10,630 bases of DNA from Ktedonobacterales bacterium (GCA_025450405.1 JANWHL010000089.1:1-10630); one strand, 5' to 3'. Numbered from the stretch's first letter, positions 1 through 6,454 are shown. Numbers and translations are program-made. The notes: generated by a model from the letters alone, not told the origin.

Positions 1-296
1 GCGATTCAGCCGGCAGCGCCGACCGCTCCTTGTCCTCGAAGATCGGCTGCCAATAGCTTGTACGCCCGAGCGCTAGCTACGAAGTCTTAGACAAGAGGAG
101 CAGCATCAGCCAGACTGCGAGTTGGACGCGAAACCAGGGCGTGGTCCCATGCTCCCAAGCGCACGCATCCAGTTACCTTGACCGCTGAAGACGTCCGGTA
201 GTACAGTCAAGTCGCTTCGCCCGCTCATTCGAACGCATACGCCGAGCGCCCCGCAAGCGGTGGGGTGCGTGCTCGGAACATTCAGAGGGCTACGGT
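1..296. other. Left-edge stretch without an intact gene
   Basis: No complete gene is visible here, and the base composition looks slightly less G+C-rich than the rest. On the minus strand one frame is open from 76 to the window edge (25 codons after a TAG at 77-79) and reads SYWQPIFEDKERSALPAE in its middle. It has no ATG, GTG or TTG. The wording loosely resembles the W-x-x-P-x-F-x-x-x-ER-x-AL segment of carboxymuconolactone decarboxylase/AhpD-like proteins, so it may be a remnant; this is weak. The rest is probably the upstream region of the DUF1214/DUF1254 operon. Confidence 0.4.
178..207 (+). promoter_or_regulatory. Candidate sigma70-type promoter for the DUF1214/DUF1254 operon
   Basis: TTGACC at 178-183 and TACAGT at 202-207 are separated by 18 bases. 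The -35 matches consensus in five of six positions and the -10 in four of six, including the key T1, A2 and T6. It would give a leader of about 80 bases before the ATG at 297. No independent support is visible. Confidence 0.35.
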
Positions 297-902
297 ATGA
301 CACACTTCCCCGCAACGCTCTCCTATTCTCACGTCGTGCAAGGCATCATCGTCGGCGCCGTGCTGGCGTTTGTCACAGCACAACTCATCATGAACGCGGT
401 GGTGAGAGCCATGACCACGACCGTCAATGGGTGGAGCACCACCGTGAAAGCCGGCCAGCCCGGCAATGGACTCCTGGTCCGGGCCGCCTGCGCCAGAATC
501 CTGCCCGGCGTCAATGTGGTGCAAGAGGCGGCGTACTGGACGACGACCGTGGATGGCGCGGGGCGGAGGCTGAACGGCCAGCACGAGTACGTCCTGCGGT
601 TCCCCGCGGGACAACTCCCGCCCAACGATGCCTTCTGGTCGCTGACCATGACCGATGTGGTCGGGTACATGGTGCGGAACCCCATTGCTCGCTACAGCGT
701 CGGCAGTCGCTCCGGCCTCGTGCCGAACGCCGATGGCTCCATCGACATTTATCTGCGGCGCACGGCTCCCGCCGCCGGGCACGAGTCCAACTGGCTGCCC
801 GTACCGGCCGGCAACTTCAAGCTGATGCTCCGCGCGTATGTGCCCGGCCGTGCGGTCCTCGACGGCGCATACCACGTGCCGCCCGTCATGAAGGTGCAAT
901 GA
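297..902 (+). CDS. Membrane-anchored DUF1214 domain protein
   Basis: This 201-residue protein has one N-terminal hydrophobic segment (about residues 13-37), then a DUF1214 domain. Family-like wording includes HEYVLRFP at 96-103, LPPNDAFWSLTMTD at 107-120, NPIARYSVGS at 128-137, DGSIDIYL at 146-153 and NWLPVPAGNF near 165-174, ending with the usual R-x-Y and PP segments. DUF1214 is usually found with DUF1254, either fused or in adjacent genes; the biochemical role is not established, and the domain is predicted here to sit outside the cytoplasmic membrane. The ATG at 297 is preceded by AGAGGG at 284-289 with a seven-base spacer. The next gene begins one base after this stop, so the two are almost certainly co-transcribed and translationally linked. 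Family assignment is from recalled motifs, not from a search. Confidence 0.85.
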   Translation: MTHFPATLSYSHVVQGIIVGAVLAFVTAQLIMNAVVRAMTTTVNGWSTTVKAGQPGNGLLVRAACARILPGVNVVQEAAYWTTTVDGAGRRLNGQHEYVLRFPAGQLPPNDAFWSLTMTDVVGYMVRNPIARYSVGSRSGLVPNADGSIDIYLRRTAPAAGHESNWLPVPAGNFKLMLRAYVPGRAVLDGAYHVPPVMKVQ

Positions 903-903
903 G

Positions 904-1557
904 ATGAACCGGTTGATTCTGAAATACGGCTACCCCATTGCGATCGCCATCCTGGCCCTCATAGCGTGGGTCGTCTACCGGGAGTTCGCGGTGGGGGGGA
1001 GCCAGCTCATTCCGTTCGTCGTCGTGGCCGTCCTCGTCTGGGGAGTCGGCACGGTCGTATTCCTTTATTTTTGGCCAACGTTCGCGTACAGCGCCTTCAA
1101 ACGAGCGATCCTTCAGCATGGGCCCGGCGGCCCCATCCCCGTCAATACGCTGTACGCGACGTCCACGCGCGTGTCGCCCGCGGCGTCAAACGCCAGCCTA
1201 CTCGCCACCGGGACCGACGACGTGCTCTACATCGGCGGCTGGCTCGACCTCGCCAAAGGGCCGCGGGTGTTGCACGTGCCGGACATGGCGGGCCGGTACT
1301 ACAGCGTGCAGTTCACTGATCCGTCGGACGGCGCGGATTTTGCCTATGTCGGCAAACGCACCACGGGAACCGAGGCTGGCGAGTATCTCATTAGCGGGCC
1401 GGGCTGGAAAGGAACCGTGCCGCAGGGAATGACACAGATTGCTTCGCCGAACAAGTCGGTACTTGTGATCGGTCGTGTATTTGTCGAGAGCGACGGTGAT
1501 CTCCCGACCGCCTATGGGCTTGCGCGGCAGATCCAGCTCACACCACTCAGTCACTGA
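904..1557 (+). CDS. Membrane DUF1254 domain protein
   Basis: This 217-residue protein has two N-terminal hydrophobic segments (about 7-24 and 35-56) followed by a DUF1254-like domain. Recognisable wording includes DDVLYIGGWLDL at 105-116, VLHVPD at 122-127, RYYSVQFTDP at 131-140, the KRTTGTEAGEY stretch at 151-161, GPGWKGTVP at 165-173, SPNKSVLVIGR at 181-191 and a C-terminal QLTPL. In many family members the first block reads like TPNNDTLYS, so this copy differs there. The start has AAGGTG at 891-896, inside the end of the upstream gene, with a seven-base spacer. The single-base gap to the DUF1214 gene indicates one operon and probably a two-subunit membrane-associated complex. Function is unknown. 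Only two proteins of this type are present, in the order DUF1214 then DUF1254, the reverse of fused proteins. Confidence 0.85.
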   Translation: MNRLILKYGYPIAIAILALIAWVVYREFAVGGSQLIPFVVVAVLVWGVGTVVFLYFWPTFAYSAFKRAILQHGPGGPIPVNTLYATSTRVSPAASNASLLATGTDDVLYIGGWLDLAKGPRVLHVPDMAGRYYSVQFTDPSDGADFAYVGKRTTGTEAGEYLISGPGWKGTVPQGMTQIASPNKSVLVIGRVFVESDGDLPTAYGLARQIQLTPLSH

Positions 1558-1603
1558 TAGCGCGCTGTCGGTGGATGAACAACGCTACAGGTTCGCGTCG
1601 CTC

Positions 1604-1620
1604 TTGACCTCGGCGGTCAA
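1604..1620. terminator. Possible shared hairpin between convergent genes
   Basis: TTGACC at 1604-1609 and GGTCAA at 1615-1620 form a perfect six-base-pair stem with a five-base loop. It lies 46 bases after the DUF1254 stop and 38 bases beyond the radical SAM stop, where convergent transcripts meet. There is no T tract on either strand, so termination is a guess; a protein-binding palindrome is the alternative. Confidence 0.3.
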
Positions 1621-1657
1621 CGACTCGCGATCCGAGATTGTGCGCGACTGGTCCCCC

Positions 1658-2938
1658 TCATCCCTCGCTCGTGGCGTCGGGCACCGAGACGGCGCGGTGG
1701 TATGGCCGGCTGAAGTTGCCGATGGCGACCTCGGGCACCTCGCGGCGCAGCGTCTCGATCAGCGCCGGGATGCCGAGCGCGCGGCCCGCCGGACGCGGGA
1801 CGCGGGGCAGGAGCACCTCGGGATCGATGTTGAGATTGCGCAGCTGGACCAGCCGGACGCCAGTCTCATGCAGGAAGGCGACCAGCGCCTCGATCTCGTC
1901 CTCGGCGTCGATCAGGCCGGGAAAGACCAGCAGGTTGATGGCGCTGTAGACACCGGCCTCGCGCGCCAGCGCGAGCGAGCGCTTGACGTCGGCAAAGCGG
2001 TAGCCGATAGGGCGGTAATAGGCGTCGTAGGTCGCCTCGCGGGCCGAGATGGTGCTGGCGCGCAGGCTGTCGAGCCCGGCGTCATAGAGGCGCTGGAGGG
2101 CGCGGGGGTTGCTGGCGTTGGTGTTGATGTTCAGGGTGCCGCGGTCGGTACGGTCGCGGATGCCGCGGATGGCCGCTTCGATCAGCCGCCACTGGATCAG
2201 CGGCTCGCCCTCGCAGCCCTGGCCGAAGCTATAGATGGCATCCTCGGCGCGCTCCAGGTGCGCCACGCCGAGCTCCACCACCTCGTCCACGGTCGGGACG
2301 AAGAGCAGACGATCCTGCGGCGAGACCAGACCCTCCTCGTCCTGCTTGGAGATGCAGCCGACACAGCGGGCGTTGCAGCCGGGCGAGACGGCCACCGCGC
2401 CCTCCCAGCGGCGGACGACGAGATTGCTCGCGGGTGGGCACTGGTAGTCGAGGGCGCAGTGGGCATGGTGGGCGAGCGCGCGGTTCTCGGGCTCCGCGGC
2501 CAGCCGCTCGCGCACCAGACGCTCCAGCTTCCGCGGATCGAAGCGCGCGGGCAGCCAGTGGGCGGGGTCATCGGTGCGCATGGCGGCGGCGTAAAGCTCG
2601 CCGTCGAGGCCCGCCACGGCGGTGTAGCCGAAGAACGGCAGCGGCTCGGTCGCGGGGGTCTTCTCGTAGGCGGGAAGGGCGGTCCGCGTGTAGCCAATCG
2701 GGAGCAGTGCCGCCAGCGCCCAGCCGTGCCGCGCCCCGATGACGTGGCGCGCGCCGGCGTCGTCCAGGCCCACCGCCAGCCGCTGGGGCAGCATCGCCAG
2801 CGTGGCACCCTCGGGCATGGGGATGAGGTCCGCGCGCGCGAGCGGCCGGCCCGCGAAATCGAGCGCGCACAGGCCGCGGCGCTCGCCGACGTTACCGGCG
2901 GCCGTGCTGTAGACGAGGTAGGGCGTTCCGTGGGTCAT
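1658..2938 (-). CDS. Radical SAM protein with long N-terminal extension
   Basis: This 426-residue protein carries the canonical cluster motif CNARCVGC, with C188, C192 and C195 expected to bind the [4Fe-4S] cluster that cleaves S-adenosylmethionine. GQGCEGEPL at 239-247 matches the SAM-binding GGEP-type motif, and NINTNASNP at 270-278 sits where the next barrel strand is expected. The barrel runs from about 183 to 410. The first 180 residues form an extension seen in a subset of radical SAM proteins, including PLPFFGYTAVAGLDGE at 99-114 and extra cysteines at 24, 161 and 167. No SPASM-like cysteine-rich C-terminus is visible, so a second cluster is unlikely. The substrate cannot be told from sequence. 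The start is set by overlap: the ATG (2938-2936) shares one base with the TGA of the upstream acidic protein, so translation is probably coupled. Confidence 0.9.
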   Translation of the reverse strand: MTHGTPYLVYSTAAGNVGERRGLCALDFAGRPLARADLIPMPEGATLAMLPQRLAVGLDDAGARHVIGARHGWALAALLPIGYTRTALPAYEKTPATEPLPFFGYTAVAGLDGELYAAAMRTDDPAHWLPARFDPRKLERLVRERLAAEPENRALAHHAHCALDYQCPPASNLVVRRWEGAVAVSPGCNARCVGCISKQDEEGLVSPQDRLLFVPTVDEVVELGVAHLERAEDAIYSFGQGCEGEPLIQWRLIEAAIRGIRDRTDRGTLNINTNASNPRALQRLYDAGLDSLRASTISAREATYDAYYRPIGYRFADVKRSLALAREAGVYSAINLLVFPGLIDAEDEIEALVAFLHETGVRLVQLRNLNIDPEVLLPRVPRPAGRALGIPALIETLRREVPEVAIGNFSRPYHRAVSVPDATSEG

Positions 2939-3270
2939 CAGTAGGGCAACTCCGCCTCGGGCAGGCCGGGCAGCTCGATATCGTCCATGTCGTCGAGATC
3001 CTCGGGGTCCTCGACCTCCTGGGGGTCGAGGTCGGCATCCTCCAACGTCCGCTCGAAGACCTCAGGCACGGCGACCTTGCTGGCGAGTTGGCCCTCTGAG
3101 TCATTGTGCTCTTCGTAGACGAAACTCAGCACGATGTGCGTGCCCCGCGGCGACTGGGTCATCATGCGGATGCGCGGGTGGTGCCCCCGCATCCACTCAT
3201 TCACGGTGGATTCCATCCGCGCCATGTCGTCGTCAAACGTGGCGCTGTCGAAGCCCTTATAGTGGTACAT
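2938..3270 (-). CDS. Small acidic protein coupled to the radical SAM gene
   Basis: This is a 110-residue protein I do not recognise. I chose the ATG at 3270-3268 because AAGAGGTG lies just upstream with a four-base spacer; a longer in-frame reading back to 3444 adds a low-complexity, Arg/Ala/Gly-rich head and has no ribosome site. Residues 1-52 look like a compact alpha/beta unit (MYHYKGFDSATF, then an amphipathic helix with NEWMRGHHPRIR, then a strand with GTHIVLSFVYEE). This loosely recalls small Cse60-like proteins, which is only an impression. Residues 76-110 are an acidic tail with 16 Asp/Glu in 35 residues, ending in LPGLPEAELPY. The stop overlaps the radical SAM start (TGATG), so the product may be its partner, chaperone or substrate. 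Confidence 0.8.
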   Translation of the reverse strand: MYHYKGFDSATFDDDMARMESTVNEWMRGHHPRIRMMTQSPRGTHIVLSFVYEEHNDSEGQLASKVAVPEVFERTLEDADLDPQEVEDPEDLDDMDDIELPGLPEAELPY

Positions 3271-3439
3271 CTCGCACCTCTTCGTCCCGACCCACATCCC
3301 GCGCCACCTCGCGCCACCGCGAGCGTCCAGGGGGTTGTCCGCCGCGTCGGCCCGCCGTGACCAAGCACGCCGCCCGCCCGCCGCCGTTCTGGCGCGGCCC
3401 AGCGATTCGCCGAGTCCACTGCCGCTGTCTATCGGGCGC

Positions 3440-3448
3440 ATCATATCA
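3440..3448 (-). promoter_or_regulatory. Candidate extended -10 for the acidic protein/radical SAM operon
   Basis: Read on the minus strand this is TGATATGAT, an extended -10 (TG-N-TATGAT) five of six to TATAAT. No good -35 lies 16-18 bases upstream, which fits an extended -10 type. The leader to the ATG at 3270 would be about 160 bases. Confidence 0.3.
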
Positions 3449-3655
3449 CAGCGTTCCCGGCGGCGCGGCTTGTGGAGCGCCCGCGGCCTGAATCACGGCG
3501 CTCCCTATGGGAGATACGGGCTACTGACTGGACCATATGGCGCGCCCGGAAATCGCCACGGCTGGGCTGCGCCGAAGCGCGACGCTTGCTGCCCCCTTAC
3601 GCCCTCCGAGATCCTGGATCAAACCCCTCAACGTCCGCGCCATGGGCTTTAGGCA

Positions 3656-3684
3656 TTGACGAGCCACGGCTTTTCCCGTACCAT
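3656..3684 (+). promoter_or_regulatory. Sigma70-type promoter for the TPR gene
   Basis: TTGACG at 3656-3661 and TACCAT at 3679-3684 are separated by exactly 17 bases. The -35 matches five of six consensus positions and the -10 four of six (T1, A2, A5 and T6). It lies about 70 bases upstream of the GTG start, in otherwise G+C-rich DNA. Confidence 0.55.
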
Positions 3685-3753
3685 TGAGCGGCCGGTGGTG
3701 GGCGGCCCCGGGGCGCCGCGCCCGCGCCATTGGACGGCTGGGGGAGGCCAGGT

Positions 3754-5574
3754 GTGCGAGTAGTGGATTTCACCCTGTCGGCCGCGCTTCCGGCCGCCAT
3801 TCCGGTCTGGATGCTCGCCCTACCGCTCGGCGTACTGGGCGTCCTGTTCATCCTGATCTTACTCCGTGGCGGGCGCCAGGGTGCGGAAGAGCGCATACTT
3901 CCTTCCGACATGGATCTGCCGGTGGGCGCTTTCCGGGGCTATTCGCTGGCCCTGCTCGATGCGGGGCGCCTGCGCGAGGCGGACGCCAGCCTCCAGGCCC
4001 ACCTCGCGCGCGTGCCGTCCGATATTCGCATGCGCGGTCTGCTGGGGATGCTCTGCGCGACCGAGGGCAATCACGCGGCGGCGGCCGAGGAATATGAGCA
4101 CGCGCTGCGGGTGGCGGAACACACCTGGGAACCGGGGACCGCGCCGCACATGGCGCCATTCATCGCCTGCCTCAACGCCGCCTATGCGTTGGAGTTGCGG
4201 GCTCTGGGTCGTCCGCAAGAGGCGGAGGCGCGCTTTCAGGAGGCGCTGCGCCTGGACATGACCCTCGGCCAGCAGAGCGGGCAGTTCTCGCGCCTGCTGC
4301 TGGAGCTGGCGCGCGATGATGAGCTGGAGCGCCGCGCGTTCGAGGACCTGGTCGAGTGGGAGCATGGCCGACCGATCGCCATGCCTTTTGGGCTCACGGA
4401 CGCCAGCGAGGCGGTGCGCTTCTTCCGCCACGCCGTGCGCACCCGGCCCAACGAAGCACGCCCGCATGGCGACCTGGCGCAGGCGCTCCATGCCGTCGGC
4501 GACCACCGCGCGGCCGAGCGCGAGTTCCAGGAGGCCCTGCGGCTCGATGCCCCGGACCCCTGGCTGCATTTCCAGTATGGGCTAATGTTTTGGCGGCGTG
4601 AGCAGCTGGCGGACGCGGAGCGCGAACTGCGCGAAGCGGCGCGGCTCGCGCCGCGACGGGCCGCCATCCGCGGCACGCTGGGGGTCTTTTGCTTGCGCCA
4701 GGGACGCTATCCCGAGGCTGAGCAAGAGCTGGTGGCGGCGCTCTCCGCCCGCCCGGATGTTTGGGTGCTGGCCCGTGTCTTCGGCACGGCCTCGCTGCAG
4801 CAGGGCAATCTCCGGCAGGCCGCGCGCGCTTTCGAGGAGGCGGAGCGCCTGGGAGCCAATGATGCCCCGTTCCGCCTGGTCTATGCGGAGCTTCGCGAAC
4901 GGCTGGGCGATCCTCGCGCGGCCGAGGAGCAGTATCGCGCGGCCATGCGTCTCGATACCACCACGGCGGAGGCGCGGGCGGGCTATGGAGGATTCCTTCT
5001 ACGTCAGGGCCGGCTCCATGAGTCCGAGCAGGTACTCGGGCAGGCGCTCTTGCTGCCGGGAAACGGCGCGGCCCACCTGCACCTGACGGGCCTGCTCTTG
5101 CTGGAACGGCGGCTGGATGAGGTGCCTGATCACCTCCAGGCGGCGCTCACCTATGACCCGCAGTCCAGTCTGGCGCGGGAGTATCAGGCGGAATACCAGA
5201 TTCTGCACGGTCACCCTGAGGAGGGCGAGGAGCTTCTGCGGCCACTCCTGCGTGCGGGCGACGCTCGTGCCTCGCTCCAGCTGGTGCGCGCCGAGGCGTT
5301 GCTGGCGCTGAACCGGGAGCTGGAGGCGACCACGGCCCTGCGCGAGGCGATGCGCCTCGATCCCACGAGCCCCGACCGGCTCTTCGCGCAGGCCAACGGG
5401 CTGCGCGCGCTCGGCGGCTATCGGGCCGCGCTCGAGATCCTCTCGCAGGCCTTGGCGCTGCGGCCAGAATGGCCGGAGGCCATCGCGGTGCGCGACGAGC
5501 TGGTGCGTGAGCAGGCGGCCGCCCGGCCCCCCACCACGCACACCATGGGCCTGCGCAGGCCCCGGCACGCGTAG
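3754..5574 (+). CDS. Membrane-anchored TPR repeat protein
   Basis: This protein of about 606 residues has a short N-terminus, one strongly hydrophobic segment (about residues 11-37, ending LGVLFILILL before RGGRQ), and then an almost continuous run of tetratricopeptide repeats to about residue 590. Repeat signatures are plain, for example GRLREADASLQAHLARVPSD, HRAAEREFQEALRLD, EQLADAERELREAARLAP and YPEAEQELVAALSARP. No enzymatic domain is visible. TPR arrays bind partner proteins, so it is likely a scaffold; the topology (repeats in the cytoplasm, after positive residues) is inferred. The tail is Pro/Arg-rich. I prefer the GTG at 3754, which has GGGGGAGG at 3740-3747 six bases before it; a TTG at 3730 in the same frame would add eight residues without a ribosome site. 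It is transcribed alone, so its partner is not given by context. Confidence 0.85.
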   Translation: MRVVDFTLSAALPAAIPVWMLALPLGVLGVLFILILLRGGRQGAEERILPSDMDLPVGAFRGYSLALLDAGRLREADASLQAHLARVPSDIRMRGLLGMLCATEGNHAAAAEEYEHALRVAEHTWEPGTAPHMAPFIACLNAAYALELRALGRPQEAEARFQEALRLDMTLGQQSGQFSRLLLELARDDELERRAFEDLVEWEHGRPIAMPFGLTDASEAVRFFRHAVRTRPNEARPHGDLAQALHAVGDHRAAEREFQEALRLDAPDPWLHFQYGLMFWRREQLADAERELREAARLAPRRAAIRGTLGVFCLRQGRYPEAEQELVAALSARPDVWVLARVFGTASLQQGNLRQAARAFEEAERLGANDAPFRLVYAELRERLGDPRAAEEQYRAAMRLDTTTAEARAGYGGFLLRQGRLHESEQVLGQALLLPGNGAAHLHLTGLLLLERRLDEVPDHLQAALTYDPQSSLAREYQAEYQILHGHPEEGEELLRPLLRAGDARASLQLVRAEALLALNRELEATTALREAMRLDPTSPDRLFAQANGLRALGGYRAALEILSQALALRPEWPEAIAVRDELVREQAAARPPTTHTMGLRRPRHA

Positions 5575-5575
5575 G

Positions 5576-5618
5576 TTCCCCCCTCTCTCGCGTCGCGACG
5601 GAGGGAGGGTCAGGGGAA
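5576..5618. terminator. Probable bidirectional terminator hairpin
   Basis: CCCTCTCTC at 5581-5589 pairs with GAGGGAGGG at 5601-5609 (nine pairs, one G-U), capped by CGT/ACG around a CGCG loop with one bulged G. An outer stem TTCCC at 5576-5580 with GGGAA at 5614-5618 flanks it. It sits in the 53 bases between the convergent TPR and 118-residue genes. There is no T tract, so intrinsic termination is likely but not proven. Confidence 0.5.
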
Positions 5619-5627
5619 GGGAACGCG

Positions 5628-5984
5628 CTAGCCGAGCTCACCGACCTGCTGGTGGAAGTTCTGGAAGAGGGTTTGCAGCTCCTCGCCAAGGAATCCGCCG
5701 ACGATGCCAAAGTTGGTGACGACGAGACTCGCGCGGTTGGAGAGGCGCAGGAACTCGGGGCTATAGCGCACATGCTCCAATTTAGCACGGTCGCCGCGCA
5801 GCAGAATGAAGCCGCTGAGGTCGCCACCGTGGGGTTCGAGGAAGACGGGCTCGAAACTCTCGATGTCGCCGTTGCGCTGGAGGCCCCCGTAGTATTCAAG
5901 CGCCTCGTTGAACACCCGCAGGGCTTTGTCTTCCCGGCCACTGATGGGCGGGCCATAACCGACGAAGATGGCCGCGGTCGCCAT
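5628..5984 (-). CDS. Conserved-looking small protein, function unknown
   Basis: This is a 118-residue soluble protein. The ATG at 5984-5982 is fixed by a perfect AGGAGG six bases upstream; a longer reading would add an Arg-rich head and is unlikely. It starts MATAAIFVGYGPPISGRE, has an amphipathic helix (KALRVFNEALEYYGGLQ), a strand-rich centre (ESFEPVFLEPHGGDLSGFILLRGD), and a second helix-strand unit ending GGFLGEELQTLFQNF. The alternation of helices and strands with a central GGDLSGFILL strand suggests a ferredoxin-like (dimeric alpha/beta barrel) fold; this is inference. There are no Cys residues or metal motifs, no signal peptide and no membrane segment. It lies 117 bases downstream of the NADAR gene on the same strand, so the two may be co-transcribed, although this gene has its own strong ribosome site. 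Confidence 0.75.
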   Translation of the reverse strand: MATAAIFVGYGPPISGREDKALRVFNEALEYYGGLQRNGDIESFEPVFLEPHGGDLSGFILLRGDRAKLEHVRYSPEFLRLSNRASLVVTNFGIVGGFLGEELQTLFQNFHQQVGELG

Positions 5985-6101
5985 GATGTGCCTCCTGGGC
6001 GGCGGATGCCGCCTCGCCTGCGAACTCCCGCGGGCGCGCTCGTTCGCCCGACGCGTGAACCGGCGGCACGCGATTGCCGCAGAGGGCGTGCCCACGCTGG
6101 C

Positions 6102-6353
6102 TCAGCCGCGGAGTGTGGCCCGCGTCTCCATCAGGATACGGCCCAGCACGTTGCGGCCGGTGCCGCCCGCCCCGGTGCCCCAGTACGCGTCCACCGGCGA
6201 GGCCTCGACGAGGTCCTCATCGCCACCGAACTTCTGGGCCTGGAAGTAGTGCTCGCGCGTGGTCCAGAACGCGCCATCCAGATCGAAGCTGTGGCGCGAG
6301 AAGTTCGAGAAGCAGCCGTAGGGTCCACGTGTGCTGTAGAACTCGATCGGCAT
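6102..6353 (-). CDS. NADAR/YbiA-family protein lacking its central segment
   Basis: The 83-residue product begins like a NADAR (DUF1768, YbiA-like) protein: IEFYSTRGPYGCFSNF at 3-18 and FWTTREHYFQAQKF at 29-42, with the conserved E34-H35. It then jumps to the family's C-terminal block, DLVEASPVDAYWGTGAGGTG at 47-66 and GRNVLGRILMETRATL at 66-81. Compared with E. coli YbiA (160 residues), roughly 60 central residues are missing while the frame is kept; only GGDE joins the two halves. Known family members are N-glycosidases acting on riboflavin intermediates (YbiA type) or remove ADP-ribose from guanine in DarT-linked systems. The start is certain: AAGGAGG is six bases upstream of the ATG. Whether the shortened protein folds or is an in-frame deletion relic cannot be judged here. 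Confidence 0.8.
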   Translation of the reverse strand: MPIEFYSTRGPYGCFSNFSRHSFDLDGAFWTTREHYFQAQKFGGDEDLVEASPVDAYWGTGAGGTGRNVLGRILMETRATLRG

Positions 6354-6372
6354 GGCATGCCTCCTTGCGGGC

Positions 6373-6378
6373 AGTATA
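6373..6378 (-). promoter_or_regulatory. Candidate -10 for the NADAR gene
   Basis: Read on the minus strand this is TATACT, five of six to the -10 consensus, 19 bases before the start codon. No good -35 is found at the usual distance; TGACGT lies about 20 bases upstream. The leader would be very short. Confidence 0.3.
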
Positions 6379-6425
6379 TGACGCCGACTAGGGCCGCCAC
6401 GTCACCATGCCTCAATCTCGGCCGA

Positions 6426-6454
6426 TGGTCGTGGTTGAACGCGGCGCGTATGAT
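6426..6454 (+). promoter_or_regulatory. Candidate promoter for the ABC exporter operon
   Basis: TATGAT at 6449-6454 is five of six to the -10 consensus. The hexamer 17 bases upstream, TGGTCG at 6426-6431, is a poor -35. It lies about 100 bases before the ATPase gene, in the region shared with the divergent NADAR gene. Confidence 0.25.

Larger units (their letters stand above)
3271..3753. other. Divergent intergenic region between the acidic protein and TPR genes
   Basis: No supportable gene is seen in these 483 bases on either strand; the open frames are short or are rich in Arg, Ala and Pro. The stretch contains a possible minus-strand extended -10 near 3440-3448, the plus-strand TPR promoter at 3656-3684, a small perfect palindrome CTCCCTATGGGAG at 3501-3513, and a G-rich ribosome site at 3740-3747. 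Its left half would be a long leader for the acidic-protein/radical SAM transcript. Confidence 0.5.

Noticed and set aside
1475..2944. A 489-residue open frame on the plus strand across the radical SAM gene
   Set aside because: It is the antisense of the radical SAM gene, has low-complexity Ala/Gly/Arg/Asp wording with no family motif, and also overlaps the end of the DUF1254 gene.
2938..3270. Calling the acidic protein a RiPP precursor
   Set aside because: It has a folded-looking head, no leader-core boundary, no Cys-rich or repetitive core, and no transporter or peptidase in the operon; kept only as one possibility in the finding.
3271..3444. Longer N-terminus for the acidic protein, starting at 3444
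   Set aside because: The added 58 residues are Arg/Ala/Gly-rich with no ribosome site, whereas the ATG at 3270 has AAGAGGTG just upstream.
3730..3753. TTG at 3730 as start of the TPR gene
   Set aside because: No ribosome site precedes it, while GTG 3754 has GGGGGAGG at an ideal six-base distance.
6031..6050. Hairpin CGGGCG/CGCCCG between the NADAR and 118-residue genes as a terminator
   Set aside because: The stem is only six pairs with an eight-base loop and no T tract on either strand; expected by chance in G+C-rich DNA.
6439..6454. TTGAAC paired with TATGAT as a promoter
   Set aside because: The -35 to -10 spacing is far too short (about eight bases), so only the TATGAT element is kept, with a weaker upstream hexamer.
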